Position numbers and translations under genes: made by a program. This document shows positions 20,649 to 30,784 of a stretch of DNA of 64,000 bases, in pieces (within the stretch, counting starts at the first letter, position 1; each line of letters opens with the position of its first letter). Under the pieces are notes generated by a model, which was given only the letters and a program-made list of their open reading frames with translations, was not told where the DNA came from and searched no databases. Where the stretch lies: NCBI RefSeq assembly GCF_000321225.1, contig NW_004450483.1, positions 715,912 to 779,911 of the forward strand, in the 5' to 3' direction. Source of the DNA: Odobenus rosmarus divergens (lineage: Eukaryota > Chordata > Mammalia > Carnivora > Odobenidae).

Positions 20649-21794
20649 ACAGCCCAGCTTTTTAATGAACATTTTCAAACAGTCACAGAAGTAAAGAAAT
20701 TATGAACTGAATCTTTGAGAAATGAGGCAGAGTGAAGGGAGACACGTGGTGGAGCCCAGGGTTGTCCAGCCATGTGGCACCTCGGGGCACCCACAGCTAG
20801 ACCCAAGACCCTCTGGTCTTGTCAAGTGTGAAGTGTGATCAGGGCAGCATGGGGAGAGCTGGGCTGGAGTGGTGAGCAGCCCTTAGGAGCTGAGTTACTT
20901 ACTACACAAGATGATTGTTTCCTATCTTCGGATTTCCACCCCTGACTGCGGACAAAAAAATGAAGGGACTCACTGGTTTTGGATTTCTCCAGCAGCAGGT
21001 AGGTCAATAACTCCTTGGAGTTTGGCACAGTTGGGTTCAATCAAGTGTGAGGACTTAAATCTTTCAGCAATGATGGTTCTAGGCAAGGGATGAAAATCTG
21101 AGTCATTCCCATAGTCTCAGTGCATGACAGAGCTAGGGGCCTTCACGGGAGCTGGGGCAGCCACACAGGGAGGAGGCAGGGGTGGGTGTGGCCCTGATGT
21201 TTCCAGCCAGGGTCCCCGGGCAGTCATTTTCCTTCCTGGCATGTTCACATACAGCACAGATGATTGTTGATTGGACTTTAAAAATGTTTTATGGCTGGCT
21301 ATAGTTTCTAAAACTGGAAATGTCCCCATGTGTCACGTGAACAGCAAACTTCCTAAGGAGCAGAGGACAAAATTCCCTAGGACGTCCATAGCAATGAAAG
21401 CTGTCACGATGCCAGGCCACGGCCCACATCATCAAGGGTCTGGACTTTGGACAGCTTCGCAGTGTGCAGACTAACTGTCCATGTATTCACCCATCCATTT
21501 ATTTGCACTACTCACTTGCTCCATATTTATGACCTGATCATGTTTCTGGTCATTTTTCTGTGCTGACATCCAGGTCTCACAGGTTAGGTGAAGAAAAAAG
21601 ATGAATAGCCAGGACGGAAAATTCCCTAACACTCCTTCTTAATTTCCTTGTCAGCTTGTCTTTCTCAGGACAGGCTTTAAATACTGATGAGCAAGGAAAT
21701 GCAAAAGACAGGGCACATCTGAACTATACTGGGACTTGTAAAAATCACTCATAGTCTCCTTGTGGACAAGATGGAGAGAGAAATGTCAGGAGCA
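20649..21794. other. No recognisable feature
   Basis: About 1.1 kb without gene or named repeat. No sustained frame. Confidence 0.45.
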
Positions 21795-21905
21795 CGGGTG
21801 TGGCTACTTTCTCGCTGTATGTCCTCGGCAAGTTATTCAATGTCTATGGCTCTCCATTTTCTTCAGAGTAAGGGTCAAACCAATGTCTGTTGCCCTAGAC
21901 ACATA
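21795..21905 (+). mobile_element. MIR fragment
   Basis: 'gtgtggctactttctcgctg', 'tgtcctcggcaagttattca' and 'atggctctccattttcttca' in forward MIR order. Confidence 0.7.
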
Positions 21906-21914
21906 CCACCTGTG

Positions 21915-22310
21915 GGAGCCTGGGGTAAGCCAGTTACATGTATGATCTGATTTTGTCTCACAACAACTGGATGAGGTGAGTACAGCCAATTCTTTCTTTC
22001 TTTCTTTTTTAAAAGATTTTATTTATTTGAGAGAGAGAGAGAGAGAGCGAGCATGAGGATGGGGAGAGGCAGAGGGAGAAACAGACTCCCCACTGAACAG
22101 GAAGCCTGAAGAGGGACTCGATCCCAGGACCCTGAGATCATGACCTGAGCCAAAGGCAGACACTTAACCAAATGAGCCACCCAGGCGCCCCAATTCTTTC
22201 CTTTCATAGAAGAGGAAACTGGGAACCTAAAGGGGTTAGTACTTCTCCCTGGTCATAGGGATTTGAACCTAGGTAGTTTGGTTTCAGAGACTCTATTCTT
22301 GAACACTTAA
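21915..22310 (-). mobile_element. MIR split by a CAN-SINE
   Basis: Left part has 'ctgattttgtctcacaacaa' and 'ctggatgaggtgagtacag'. Right part has 'catagaagaggaaactggga', 'agggatttgaacctaggtag' and 'attcttgaacacttaactct'. The interrupting SINE occupies 22000-22191. Confidence 0.88.
22000..22191 (-). mobile_element. CAN-SINE, middle subtype, inserted in MIR
   Basis: Reverse copy ending 'gagccacccaggcgcccc'. The TSD 'caattctttc' is found at both flanks (about 21988 and 22190). Confidence 0.97.
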
Positions 22311-22329
22311 CTCTACTTCCAGATGATAG

Positions 22330-22430
22330 GATTATTTTGAAGCTAGAATAATCTCGTTGATGTAAAGCACTCAGTGTGGTGCCTAGCACCTAGTAGGTGC
22401 TCAGTACGTGTTAGCTGTGATCTTTGTTAC
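22330..22430 (+). mobile_element. MIR 3' part
   Basis: 'gatgtaaagcactcagtgtg' then 'gcctagcacctagtaggtgc' match the 3' half of MIR. Confidence 0.75.
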
Positions 22431-23038
22431 CTGATAATTGGGTGGGCTATAACTGAGTCATGGCCTCACTCAGGCAAGCATGACTAAGGGCTTGGGGGCA
22501 ATTCTGCGGGCTATCTCTGTAGGTAGGCCATCCATGGGCTTTGTCTTTGTCCCCTTCCTGCTCTTTATAGTTCCTGCTGGGATGAGATTGGTATCTGCAC
22601 ACTTGTGATATGTGCCACACAGCTGGTTGGCCTTAGGAATATAAAGTGGATGATAGAAGGTAAATTCAATGAGCTCCTCAATAGTAATTAAGAACAAAAT
22701 CTAATGAGATTAAATTTAATAGGGATAAATATATGGTTCTGCCCTTAAAGTTGAGTTCAATTTAATAAGCATTTATGTAACATCTTATATGTACCATTTT
22801 CTGTATAAAATATTTGGGGTGAAAAGTTGGATAAGAAGCATTCCCTACTCTTGAAGACTTCTCTTCTCTCTAAAAAGTGACTGCCCAAGTAGAAGATATG
22901 CCTTCAATGTACTCTTCCTCACACAGACCCTCCTCGCCCACTCTGGGACCAGCCTCCGCATCAGACTGGATTGGAGATTGATGGCTCAGTAGCAGCTCTC
23001 AGGAAACACACTTATGAATGCTGGTGATGCTTGTCTTT
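22431..23038. other. No recognisable feature
   Basis: Unassigned, moderately AT-rich sequence. Confidence 0.4.
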
Positions 23039-23241
23039 CTTTTTTTTTTTTTAAGATTTTATTTATTTATTTGAGAGAGAGAATGAGAGATAGAGAGAGC
23101 GCATGAGAGTGGGGAGGGTCAGAGGGAGAAGCAGACTCCCTGCCGAGCAGGGAGCCCGATGCGGGACTCGATCCCGGGACTCCAGGATCATGACCTGAGC
23201 CGAAGGCAGTCGCTTAACCAACTGAGCCACCCAGGCGCCCC
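23039..23241 (-). mobile_element. CAN-SINE, young subtype
   Basis: Reverse copy with 'gactccaggatcatgacc' and 'aggcagtcgcttaaccaact'. TSD 'atgcttgtctttct' on the left and 'atgtttgtctttct' on the right. Confidence 0.97.
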
Positions 23242-23551
23242 AATGTTTGTCTTTCTTCTGGGCTGCACAGCACATGGACTCCCCCAACAATGTGGGAAAA
23301 ATTCGCCACCTTATGATGTTTTGTGGCCTCATGTTCAAATTGTCCCATGTAGGGTCTACTTCGGATTAACCCCTGAATCCTTTTGAACTTGGCCCTTGTG
23401 ATCTTTAAAGGTAAAAAGGAAATGAAGAGAAGTGAAAAGGATTTGAGAGACAGTGATGGACAAAGAAGATCTGATATATGTACGAGAGTGATGTCTGAGG
23501 AAGAAGATCAAAGCAATGAGACAGAATGAATATTAAAATCTACAAAATTAA

Positions 23552-23760
23552 GGGGTGCCCGGGTGGCTAGGCCTGTTGGGTGTCTGACTCTTGATTTCAG
23601 CTCAGGTCATGATCTCAGGATCCTGGGATTGAGCCCTGATGCCTCGAGCTCTGCACTTGGTGCGGAGTTTGCTTGAGATTCTCCCTCTCCCTTTGCCCCT
23701 CCTGCCCACTCGTGTGCTCTCTCTCCCTCTCTCTAAATAAATAATAATAAAGTCTTTAAA
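23552..23760 (+). mobile_element. CAN-SINE, older subtype
   Basis: Forward copy with 'gtctgactcttgatttcagc' and 'gatctcaggatcctgggatt', tail (AAT)n. TSD 'aaaatctacaaaatta' versus 'aaaatctattaaatta'. It forms an inverted pair with 23039-23241. Confidence 0.95.
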
Positions 23761-23908
23761 ATCTATTAAATTAAAATTAAATTAATTTTTTAAAGTTTCC
23801 TGAAATAAAAAAAACTTGAAACAAAATATCAAAAGCTGACACTCCATACCTAGGGAAATTGGAGCAGAAGGGCAATGATGAGACTTACAGTAAAATTAGT
23901 AGATTTTA

Positions 23909-24094
23909 TATTTTTTTAAAGATTTTATTCATTTATTTATTTGAGAGAGAGAGCATGAGCAGAAGGAGAGAGACAAGCAGACTCTGCTTTGAGTGCCGAG
24001 CCTGAGGCTGGGCTCGATCTCAAGATCCTGAGATCATGACCTGAGCCACAATCAAGAGTCAGATGCTTAGCTGACTGAGCCACCCAGGCGCCCC
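23909..24094 (-). mobile_element. CAN-SINE, older subtype
   Basis: Reverse copy with 'cacaatcaagagtcagatgc'. TSD 'taaaattagtagatttta' versus 'taaaattagcaaatttta'. Confidence 0.95.
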
Positions 24095-24161
24095 TAAAAT
24101 TAGCAAATTTTAAAGAAAAAATCTTTTGGATATGTAGGAAATAAGGCCAAGTCAATGTAAG

Positions 24162-24356
24162 GCTGCACAGTCCAGTATGGTAGTTGGCCAGCCTCACGTA
24201 CCTATTTACCTATTTAAATTAAAATTAAATAAAATAAAAAATTCAATTCTTTTCATGCTCTAAGTGCTCAGCAAGGACACATAGTGGCTGTCACACTGGA
24301 CAGCACAGATTCTAGAAAGTTTGCATTATCACAAAAAGTTCTGTTGGACAGCACTT
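24162..24356 (+). mobile_element. hAT-type MITE (MER group)
   Basis: The left end 'tgcacagtccagtatggtag' and the right end 'gttctgttggacagcact' are imperfect inverted terminal repeats of the kind CAGNACTGTCCAA. The AT-rich middle 'aaattaaaattaaataaaat' fits a nonautonomous hAT-Charlie family whose name I cannot fix. Confidence 0.65.
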
Positions 24357-24859
24357 CTCTAAGAAAAAGAAGTCAGGTTGGCATCAGATATTTTGTTGGA
24401 AGCATTTCATGCCAGAACACATTAGACAAACATATTTATATTGAAGGAAATAATATGTGAGCTAAGGATTTTCTTTCTTTCCAAAGTGACCTTCAAGTAT
24501 ACAGACCATGAACTGTTATGAACTTGTAAGAACTCAGGGACTATAATTCCCACGAGCCCTGCCTGAGAAGGCTATTAAGAATTCATTTCAGACAACCAGA
24601 ATCACTGGAGACAAATCAACAAAGGACTAATGGAGACACTAAGTGATGACCTGTAGATTTAAGACTGAACCGTGGTTGGACGGGATGCGGTTTAGGATGT
24701 AAAGGCTACACTCTCTAATGAGGTATGTAGAGCAACCACCCAAACGAGCCTTCACTCATGCTTGCTCATGCCAGCATGACTCACCGGCCCTTGTGATTGG
24801 GAGCCAATGGTGCAGAATTTCAAAGAGCTGCATGGGCAGAGGGGAGAAGGGAAACGTTC
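24357..24859. other. No recognisable feature
   Basis: Unassigned. No supported frame. Confidence 0.4.
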
Positions 24860-24960
24860 TGGCCATGAGCAAATGGAGGCTCAGAGAGTTAAAGACACAT
24901 GCCTCAAGTCTTAGGGCCGGTAAACCACATGCACTCCACTCCAGCACTCAGCCTTCTACA
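24860..24960 (-). mobile_element. MIR fragment
   Basis: 'gagcaaatggaggctcagag', 'agttaaagacacatgcctca' and 'actccactccagcactcagc' in reversed MIR order. Confidence 0.6.
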
Positions 24961-25504
24961 TGTACTGGCAGCTTGTATGACCACTTGGCTTATTTCCCAG
25001 CAGGCACTGGGGCAGACCTCGCTGCCTCTGTGGCCTCCTGCCCTTGGCAGGAGCTCTTGCCTCAGTGGACAGCACGGCCTGACATGTGAACTTGGAGCTC
25101 GGGCATACTCCCAGAAGACCTAGGAGTGCTCTCTGTGCTCCCCCACCCCCGGAATCTCCTGACACATTCCCTGGCTTGGCGTCGGCCCCCTGTTCTGGCA
25201 GGCCCAACCTGCCAGTGGTATCTGCCAAGCTTCTGCTCAGCCTGCCTTGATGCTGGGAACAAAGAGACCAGTTTAGCCCAAGCTGTCACCTGCTTCTCAG
25301 AGGCTTCAGGCATCATGGCAGGGCAAGCCCCTGTGGCAGCTTCCCAGAAAACAGGTCTGGAGGGAGGATTCAGACATGCTGGTCCATGTTCAGAGGGAAG
25401 GGATACTTGTCCTAAGGGACAAGGAGACCTGGGTGGGTGGTGGGTTTGGCAGAGGAGGAAGCCCATCGTTGTTCATCCGTGTAGCTACCACTCCCCCCTC
25501 CCAA
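24961..25504. other. No recognisable feature
   Basis: Unassigned GC-rich sequence. A 165-codon frame at 25126-25623 overlaps a repeat and is not convincing. Confidence 0.4.
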
Positions 25505-25660
25505 ATTTACAGTGTGTATTAGGGGCCAGGTCCAGTGCCTGCTCTGGGAAAACAGTAGTTATAAAGGGAGCGACGTCTCTGCTTTTATGGAACTTAGAGT
25601 CAAGTGCGGGATACAGACCATAGCTGAGTAAGTAAATGAGACAGGCATGAATTTCATACT
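25505..25660 (-). mobile_element. L2 3' end
   Basis: Reversed L2 tail: 'ggccaggtccagtgcctgct', 'gcttttatggaacttagagt', 'gagtaagtaaatgagacagg'. Confidence 0.6.
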
Positions 25661-26059
25661 GTCAATCCCAGGTGTGCAAGAAAATGTAACTTTAATTTTC
25701 TATAATTTACCTTAATTTCTATTTTGAGACTGCATTTCATTGGGGGAGCAAATGTTTAATGATCACAGTTAGCTTGGGGTTCCGTTTTTTACTGCCCCAT
25801 GGGTTATGTCTAGGTTCTGGGAGGCTTATGCAGCTCCGTGGAAAATTTATGTGGCAGGGTCCCTGGGTGCAGCCTACTGCCCGGCAGGCCTGGCTGCCCT
25901 CTTGCGGCTCTGTCCAGAGTCCTCTCCTTGGCCTCCTCAAGCTCTCAGAGACCTACCCTGGACCTGTTCTTCACTAGGCCTTGGTGAATATCCTAGAAAT
26001 ATGATTCCTTCCCATAAGCAAATGAATCCATCCTACAAATTACATCAGAGCTGTGACGG
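25661..26059. other. No recognisable feature
   Basis: Unassigned. It separates two reverse L2 pieces that may come from one element. Confidence 0.4.
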
Positions 26060-26290
26060 GGAGGAGGAGGGCACTCTGATGGGAGAAGGAGCTTGTTTTA
26101 GATGGGGAGGAACCAGGATGGTCTCTTTGAGGAGGTGACATCTGAGCTGAGACCGAAAAAGGTCCAGAAATGAGCTGGAAGGATCAGGTGGTCAGAGGAA
26201 ACAAGATTCTGGTAAGGAGGGCCAGGAGGTGGGAATGAGCGCCATGCCCAAAGGGCCCATGGCAGCTGGTGTGAAGGGAGCCCAACCAAC
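26060..26290 (-). mobile_element. L2 fragment
   Basis: Reversed L2: 'gtctctttgaggaggtgaca', 'tctgagctgagaccgaaaaa', 'gagcgccatgcccaaagggc'. Possibly the continuation of 25505-25660. Confidence 0.7.
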
Positions 26291-27114
26291 CATTACCTTC
26301 TAGGGGAGTTCCCTGGGGTCCATCCAACCAGTGTCTGCCCAGGCCTCTGTCTGTCCCCTGAGGGAAGCTCGGACTCCCAGGGAGCAGGTGTGAGCTCGGT
26401 GGCCATCCTGAGGCTGCTCATGCCATAGACGTTCTAGAAGTACAGAGAACAGTTCAGTGTACACGCAGCTTCAAGCGACCTGCTGGCCCGTGTCCTTCCA
26501 GACGCCGGGGTGGGGTCTTGACTGCCTCCCTAGGGAAAAAATACCCGGATTCCCACCCCTGCACCTGAGTGCCGCCTGTGAGGTCAGCCCTGCTGGTCTT
26601 CTTCCAGCACCACACCCCCCTCACCTGGGCCTTTCCCTCCCTGACCCCAACCCCCCCATCCCCCTTGTCTCCCTCCGCTGCATCACTCTTAGGGAGTTGG
26701 AACCATTAAAAACAGCAAAAGCTTTCACACTCAAGCAGGAGGGACTCCATTTGTTAGGCCTCCCAGGGACATTCGTGTTTTAGAAAGATGACTTATGTCA
26801 AAAGAACTTCAAAAGAATGGTGGGATCTGGGGCATTCGATGAGGCAGAAGCTCTCTTGAGCCCTTTGCTCTGTGTCCTGCCGGCTGACCTCGTCTGTGCA
26901 CACACGAGCAGACGCACGTGCACACACACACCTGCGTTCCCATGTCCCGCTCGGCGGTCGCCTCTATGTCCCCACTTGCCTCCGGAGGCCCCCTCTCCAC
27001 CCGCAAGAATGGGGCTGAGTGGGCCCGGTGGGGCAGACAGAGCCAGGGTGTGGAAGGGAAGCCAAGGAAGACCAAGGGAACGGGTGTCAGACAAGAGGTG
27101 GCCATAGAGCAGAC
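26291..27114. other. No recognisable feature
   Basis: C-rich in 26540-26680, with a short CA patch near 26905-26930. No gene or named repeat. Confidence 0.4.
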
Positions 27115-27330
27115 GTAGGGCCAGGCACTTCCAATGTTTCCTTTAATCTTTACCGAGGCTCATTAAGCTAGGTGGGCTCTTATCCCCACTTTCAGATAAG
27201 GAAATCAGGGTTCAGAGAGGTTAAGGGATTCATCCGTGTCAGCACAGTGAGGATTCTGACAGACCCCAAATCCCTTCCCCTGCTGTCTCGCCCTGCTCGC
27301 TGCCTTGCTGTGTGTCCTGGTGCCCCAGGA
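27115..27330 (-). mobile_element. MIR, nearly complete
   Basis: 'cacttccaatgtttccttta', 'ttatccccactttcagataa', 'aggttaagggattcatccgt', all in reversed MIR order with few gaps. Confidence 0.9.
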
Positions 27331-27776
27331 AGTCCAGACCTGGGAAGGGGGTTGGGCTCAGTCCATCCTTGGCCCTTCACCTCCCAGAACAGGGGTCAGG
27401 AATGTCTGCAGGAAGTGTCTGGGTACCAGGTGTGATGCATTCTGACAGCTCTCCAGGTGTTCAATGACAGCCTGGTGGAACCGTGCAGGGGAGAATAGGC
27501 CCTTAGCCAAGGCACTTGAACCACCACAAAATGGAAAGGGCTCAAGTCTGTGGTTTTCCTGATGCATGAATGGGCAGGGTTGGGGGAGCAGTTGAACAGC
27601 CCTGGGGGATTGGGGTGCTAGGCAGCACCTGGGCTGAGTCTGCCTGACCCTGGGGCGAGAGGGAGGCAGCTCCCCCCTCCTTCTTACTCACTCTGTGCCT
27701 TTGGAACTCACTTCTGTCTCCACTGTGGAAGGCAAAGCTAGGAGTGACTAAAGCCTGTCTCGGTTCCAGCGTGCTT
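27331..27776. other. No recognisable feature
   Basis: Unassigned sequence upstream of a small L1 insertion. Confidence 0.4.
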
Positions 27777-27790
27777 TTGCAGACATGATT

Positions 27791-27913
27791 TATTTATTTT
27801 TTATTTCAAGTTTTTATTTAAATTTCAGTTCGTTAACATATAGAGTAATACTAGTTTCAGGAGTAGAATTTAGTGATTCATCTCTCACATACAACACCCG
27901 GTGCTCATCACTA
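27791..27913 (-). mobile_element. Short 5'-truncated L1 insertion
   Basis: A T-rich start followed by the reversed carnivore L1 3' end ('tttaaatttcagttcgttaa', 'gtagaatttagtgattcatc', 'acccggtgctcatcac'). It is flanked by a perfect 14-base TSD 'ttgcagacatgatt' (27777-27790 and 27914-27927), a hallmark of target-primed reverse transcription. Confidence 0.9.
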
Positions 27914-27927
27914 TTGCAGACATGATT

Positions 27928-28119
27928 AAAGAAACTGAACCGCGAACCCCAGGGCAGAGTCCCTCTCAGGCCTGGAACCTGGAAGATTCCAATTTTGTTA
28001 AGCAGGGGATACCTCTCATTAAGAACATCAACAAAATGTCAAGGACCATGATAGCCGCTGGGCCTCTGTATACACGGTTTGATAGACTATATAATGAAAT
28101 AAAAAAGCATGATCCGTAG
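27928..28119 (+). other. Unassigned open frame next to L1 insertion
   Basis: The frame is open from about 27901 to a stop at 28117-28119. Its unique part starts in the target site and reads ADMIKETEPRT at the front and FDRLYNEIKKHDP at the end. I do not recognise the protein. It could be chance or a worn exon or pseudogene piece. No polyadenylation tail or clear splice acceptor is visible. Confidence 0.2.
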
Positions 28120-28419
28120 TTTTTTAAACATGAACTTATACCTATTCACCAAGATAACATTCAACTACTTTGGTTGGAAAAATTGGCACCAAGTAAATGT
28201 GTGTGATGTTATTTATTCGGAATGGAGGCGATCTTTGGAGTGACTGTGGGTTCACAGGCGCTTTGCAATTACTCTGAGCAACTCTTCCCCAGGGCCATGG
28301 GTGTGTCCACCTACACCATCTCACCGCCAGGTCAAGGTCCACAGGCCAGGAGTCTTAGATTTGAGGGTTCTTGGTGACACCCTCCGCTGAGCTTCCGTGT
28401 GACCTTAGGCAAGTGACTT
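28120..28419. other. No recognisable feature
   Basis: Unassigned. A weak MIR-like phrase 'gtgaccttaggcaagtgact' lies at 28399-28418. Confidence 0.35.
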
Positions 28420-28800
28420 GTGTCCTGTGTGCTGCAGGCTTCCCCTTCTTACCCATGCCAGGGACAGAATGAGATGCTGCCCATGACACAGGTGCCTGGG
28501 AAGACCCAGGCTTATGGCCTCGGCCGCTACACCTCTCTTACTGTTCCAGATGGCAACAAAACATATACCCTTTCTCCCCTATTTTTTATTAAACCTTCAG
28601 ACTTGGAAGGGAAGGGAGAAAACCAAGGCTACTTAGTGAAGGACAGTTGTGGCCAGGATACTTCTGTCTCAGCTTTCCCAGAACTTTATCAGGGAGAAAG
28701 TCCCCCATGGACTCTCACTTTCCTGAAACCAGGGACTGCTTGCTTTTCCCTTCTACCTTACAAAGGGCTGGATCATGTCCCAGGGGCAGACTTAGATTAG
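28420..28800 (+). other. Unassigned 126-codon open frame
   Basis: Open frame of 126 codons starting MSCVLQASPSYP and ending GLDHVPGADLD. It is not repeat-derived as far as I can see and not a family I recognise. It is intronless in this span, with no promoter or poly(A) signal identified. Most likely a chance frame in moderately GC-rich DNA. Confidence 0.15.
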
Positions 28801-28934
28801 ACAGGTAAGTTACTCAGAGCCACCGGAAATTGATGGAAGCAGAGGATGAAGCTGGAGACCCAGAGGCCAACCTCTGCCATTTAGTTCCCCATTCGTTTCC
28901 TTACCGAGCTACCCAGTAAGTCTTCCCTGCTGTT

Positions 28935-29055
28935 TGCTCTGGGCTGGGTGCATGCTAGGTGTGCGGGGCCACAACGTGTTTGAGAACCAGCTCCTGTTGT
29001 CACAGAGTTCCCTATCTGGTTGGAGATCAAGACATACCCACAAAAAGAAATTCTA
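28935..29055 (-). mobile_element. L2 tail fragment
   Basis: 'gggtgcatgctaggtgtgcg', 'gggccacaacgtgtttgaga', 'agttccctatctggttggag' fit reversed L2 3' end. Confidence 0.6.
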
Positions 29056-29129
29056 TGGTTTGGGGGTAGTCCACAGTTTACAATTCTTCATGACTCATGG
29101 AGGACAAGGAAGAGTACATAAACACACCC

Positions 29130-29915
29130 ATGAATATATGGACAATTGATTTGTGACAGTCTACTAAGGCAAGTTAGTGCAGAAAGGATAGTTTTTTTCC
29201 TGAAGTGGTGCTACAACGAGACATCCATAGGGGAAAAAATAGAGTTTGATTCATACCTCTCACTATACATAAAAATTCACTCAGGGTGAGTCATATTCCT
29301 AAACCAAATTTGAAATGAGCTTAAGATGGATCACAAACCCAAACGCAAAATTGTTAAAACTATAAAACTTCTAGAAGAAATCATAAAAGAAAGTCTTTGT
29401 GACATTGGATTAAATGAAGATTTCTTTGCTATGACCCCAGAAGTATGATCCATGACAAAAAAAAAAAACAAAACAACACCACCAAATTAATATATTGGAC
29501 TTCACTAAAATTAGGAAGTTCTGCTCTTTGTAAGACACTTCCAGAGAATGAAAAGACAAGCCATAGACAGGGAGAAAAATCTTTGCAAAAACATATATTT
29601 AATAAAAAACTTGTACCTAGAATATATAAGGTATTATCTATATATTGACAATTATATAACTATATTGAGAAACACTATAATAAGAAAACAAACAACCCAA
29701 ATAAAAAAGATAGGCATAAGATTTGAGTAGGCACTTCAAAAGATACATGAATGGCAAATAATCAAGTGAAAAAATACTCAACATCACTGGCCATTAGGGG
29801 AATACAAATGAAAACCACAATGAGTTACTACTGCTCACCTGTTAAAATGGCTACATTTTATAAAATGGCTACATTTATGTACATTTACACTGACCATATA
29901 ATTAATGAAGACAAA
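29130..29915 (+). mobile_element. L1 fragment, ORF2 3' part (older)
   Basis: Broken ORF2 C-terminal coding order: 'gacaattgatttgtgacagt', 'aaactataaaacttctagaa', 'catcactggccattaggg'. Many frameshifts and an A-run at 29457-29468. A partial tandem repeat of 'aaaatggctacatttta' lies near 29845-29875. Noncoding relic. Confidence 0.85.
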
Positions 29916-30046
29916 GGAGGCAAGAATATATGATGGGGAAAACACAGTCTACTATCTAGAATGGTGCTGAGGAACCTGGACCACTATATGCAAAAGAATG
30001 ACACTGGATCACTCTCTCACACCATACACAAAAATAAACTTGCAAT

Positions 30047-30223
30047 GGGGGCACCTGGGTGGCTCAGTTGGTTAAGCATCTACTTTCAGCTCGGGTCATG
30101 GTCCCGGGATCCTGGGATCGAGCCCCGTGTCGGACTTTCTGCTCAGTGGAGCGTCTGCTTCTCCCTCTCCCTCTGTGATCTCTCTCACTTTCATTCTCTC
30201 TCAAATAAATAATAAAATCTTAA
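30047..30223 (+). mobile_element. CAN-SINE, middle subtype, in L1
   Basis: Forward copy 'ggggcacctgggtggctcag' to (AAT)n tail. Perfect TSD 'aaaataaacttgcaatgg' on both sides, inside L1 ORF2 sequence. Confidence 0.98.
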
Positions 30224-30424
30224 AAAAAATAAACTTGCAATGGATTAAAGACCTAAATGGGAGACCTGAAACCATAAAAATCCTAGAAGAAAACATAGGC
30301 AGTAATCCCTTTGACATCGGCCATAGTGACATTTTTCTAGATATGTCTCCTCGGGCAAGGGAAGCAAAAGCAAAAATAAACCTCACCAAAAAACCCCACT
30401 TTTGCACATCAAAGAAAATTATTA

Positions 30425-30628
30425 TTTTTTTTAAGATTTTTATTTTATTTATTTATTTGAGAGAGAGAGAATGAGAGAGAGAGAGCACATGAGAGGGGGG
30501 AGGGTCAGAGGGAGAAGCAGACTCCCCGCCGAGCAGGGAGCCCGATGCGGGACTTGATCCCGGGACTCCAGGATCATGACCTGAGCCGAAGGCAGTCGCT
30601 GAACCAACTGAGCCACCCAGGCGCCCAG
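30425..30628 (-). mobile_element. CAN-SINE, young subtype, in L1
   Basis: Reverse copy with 'gactccaggatcatgacc' and 'ggcagtcgctgaaccaactg'. TSD 'caaagaaaattatta' versus 'caaaggaaattatta'. It forms an inverted pair with the SINE 200 bases upstream. Confidence 0.97.
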
Positions 30629-30784
30629 CAAAGGAAATTATTAACAAAATTAAAAGACAACCAGCTGACTGAGTGGGAGAAGATATTTGCAAATGATTTA
30701 TCTGATAAAGGATTAATATCCAAGATATATAAAGAACTCAGACAACCCAACACTAAAAAAACCCCCAAACAACCCACCGCCTTC

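Larger units (their letters stand above)
29933..30780 (+). mobile_element. L1 fragment, ORF2 3' part (younger)
   Basis: The same ORF2 region again, better preserved: 'atgcaaaagaatgacactgg', 'attaaagacctaaatgggag', 'ctagatatgtctcctcgggc', 'tatttgcaaatgatttatct'. It is interrupted by SINEs at 30047-30223 and 30425-30628. Truncated at both ends. Confidence 0.9.
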
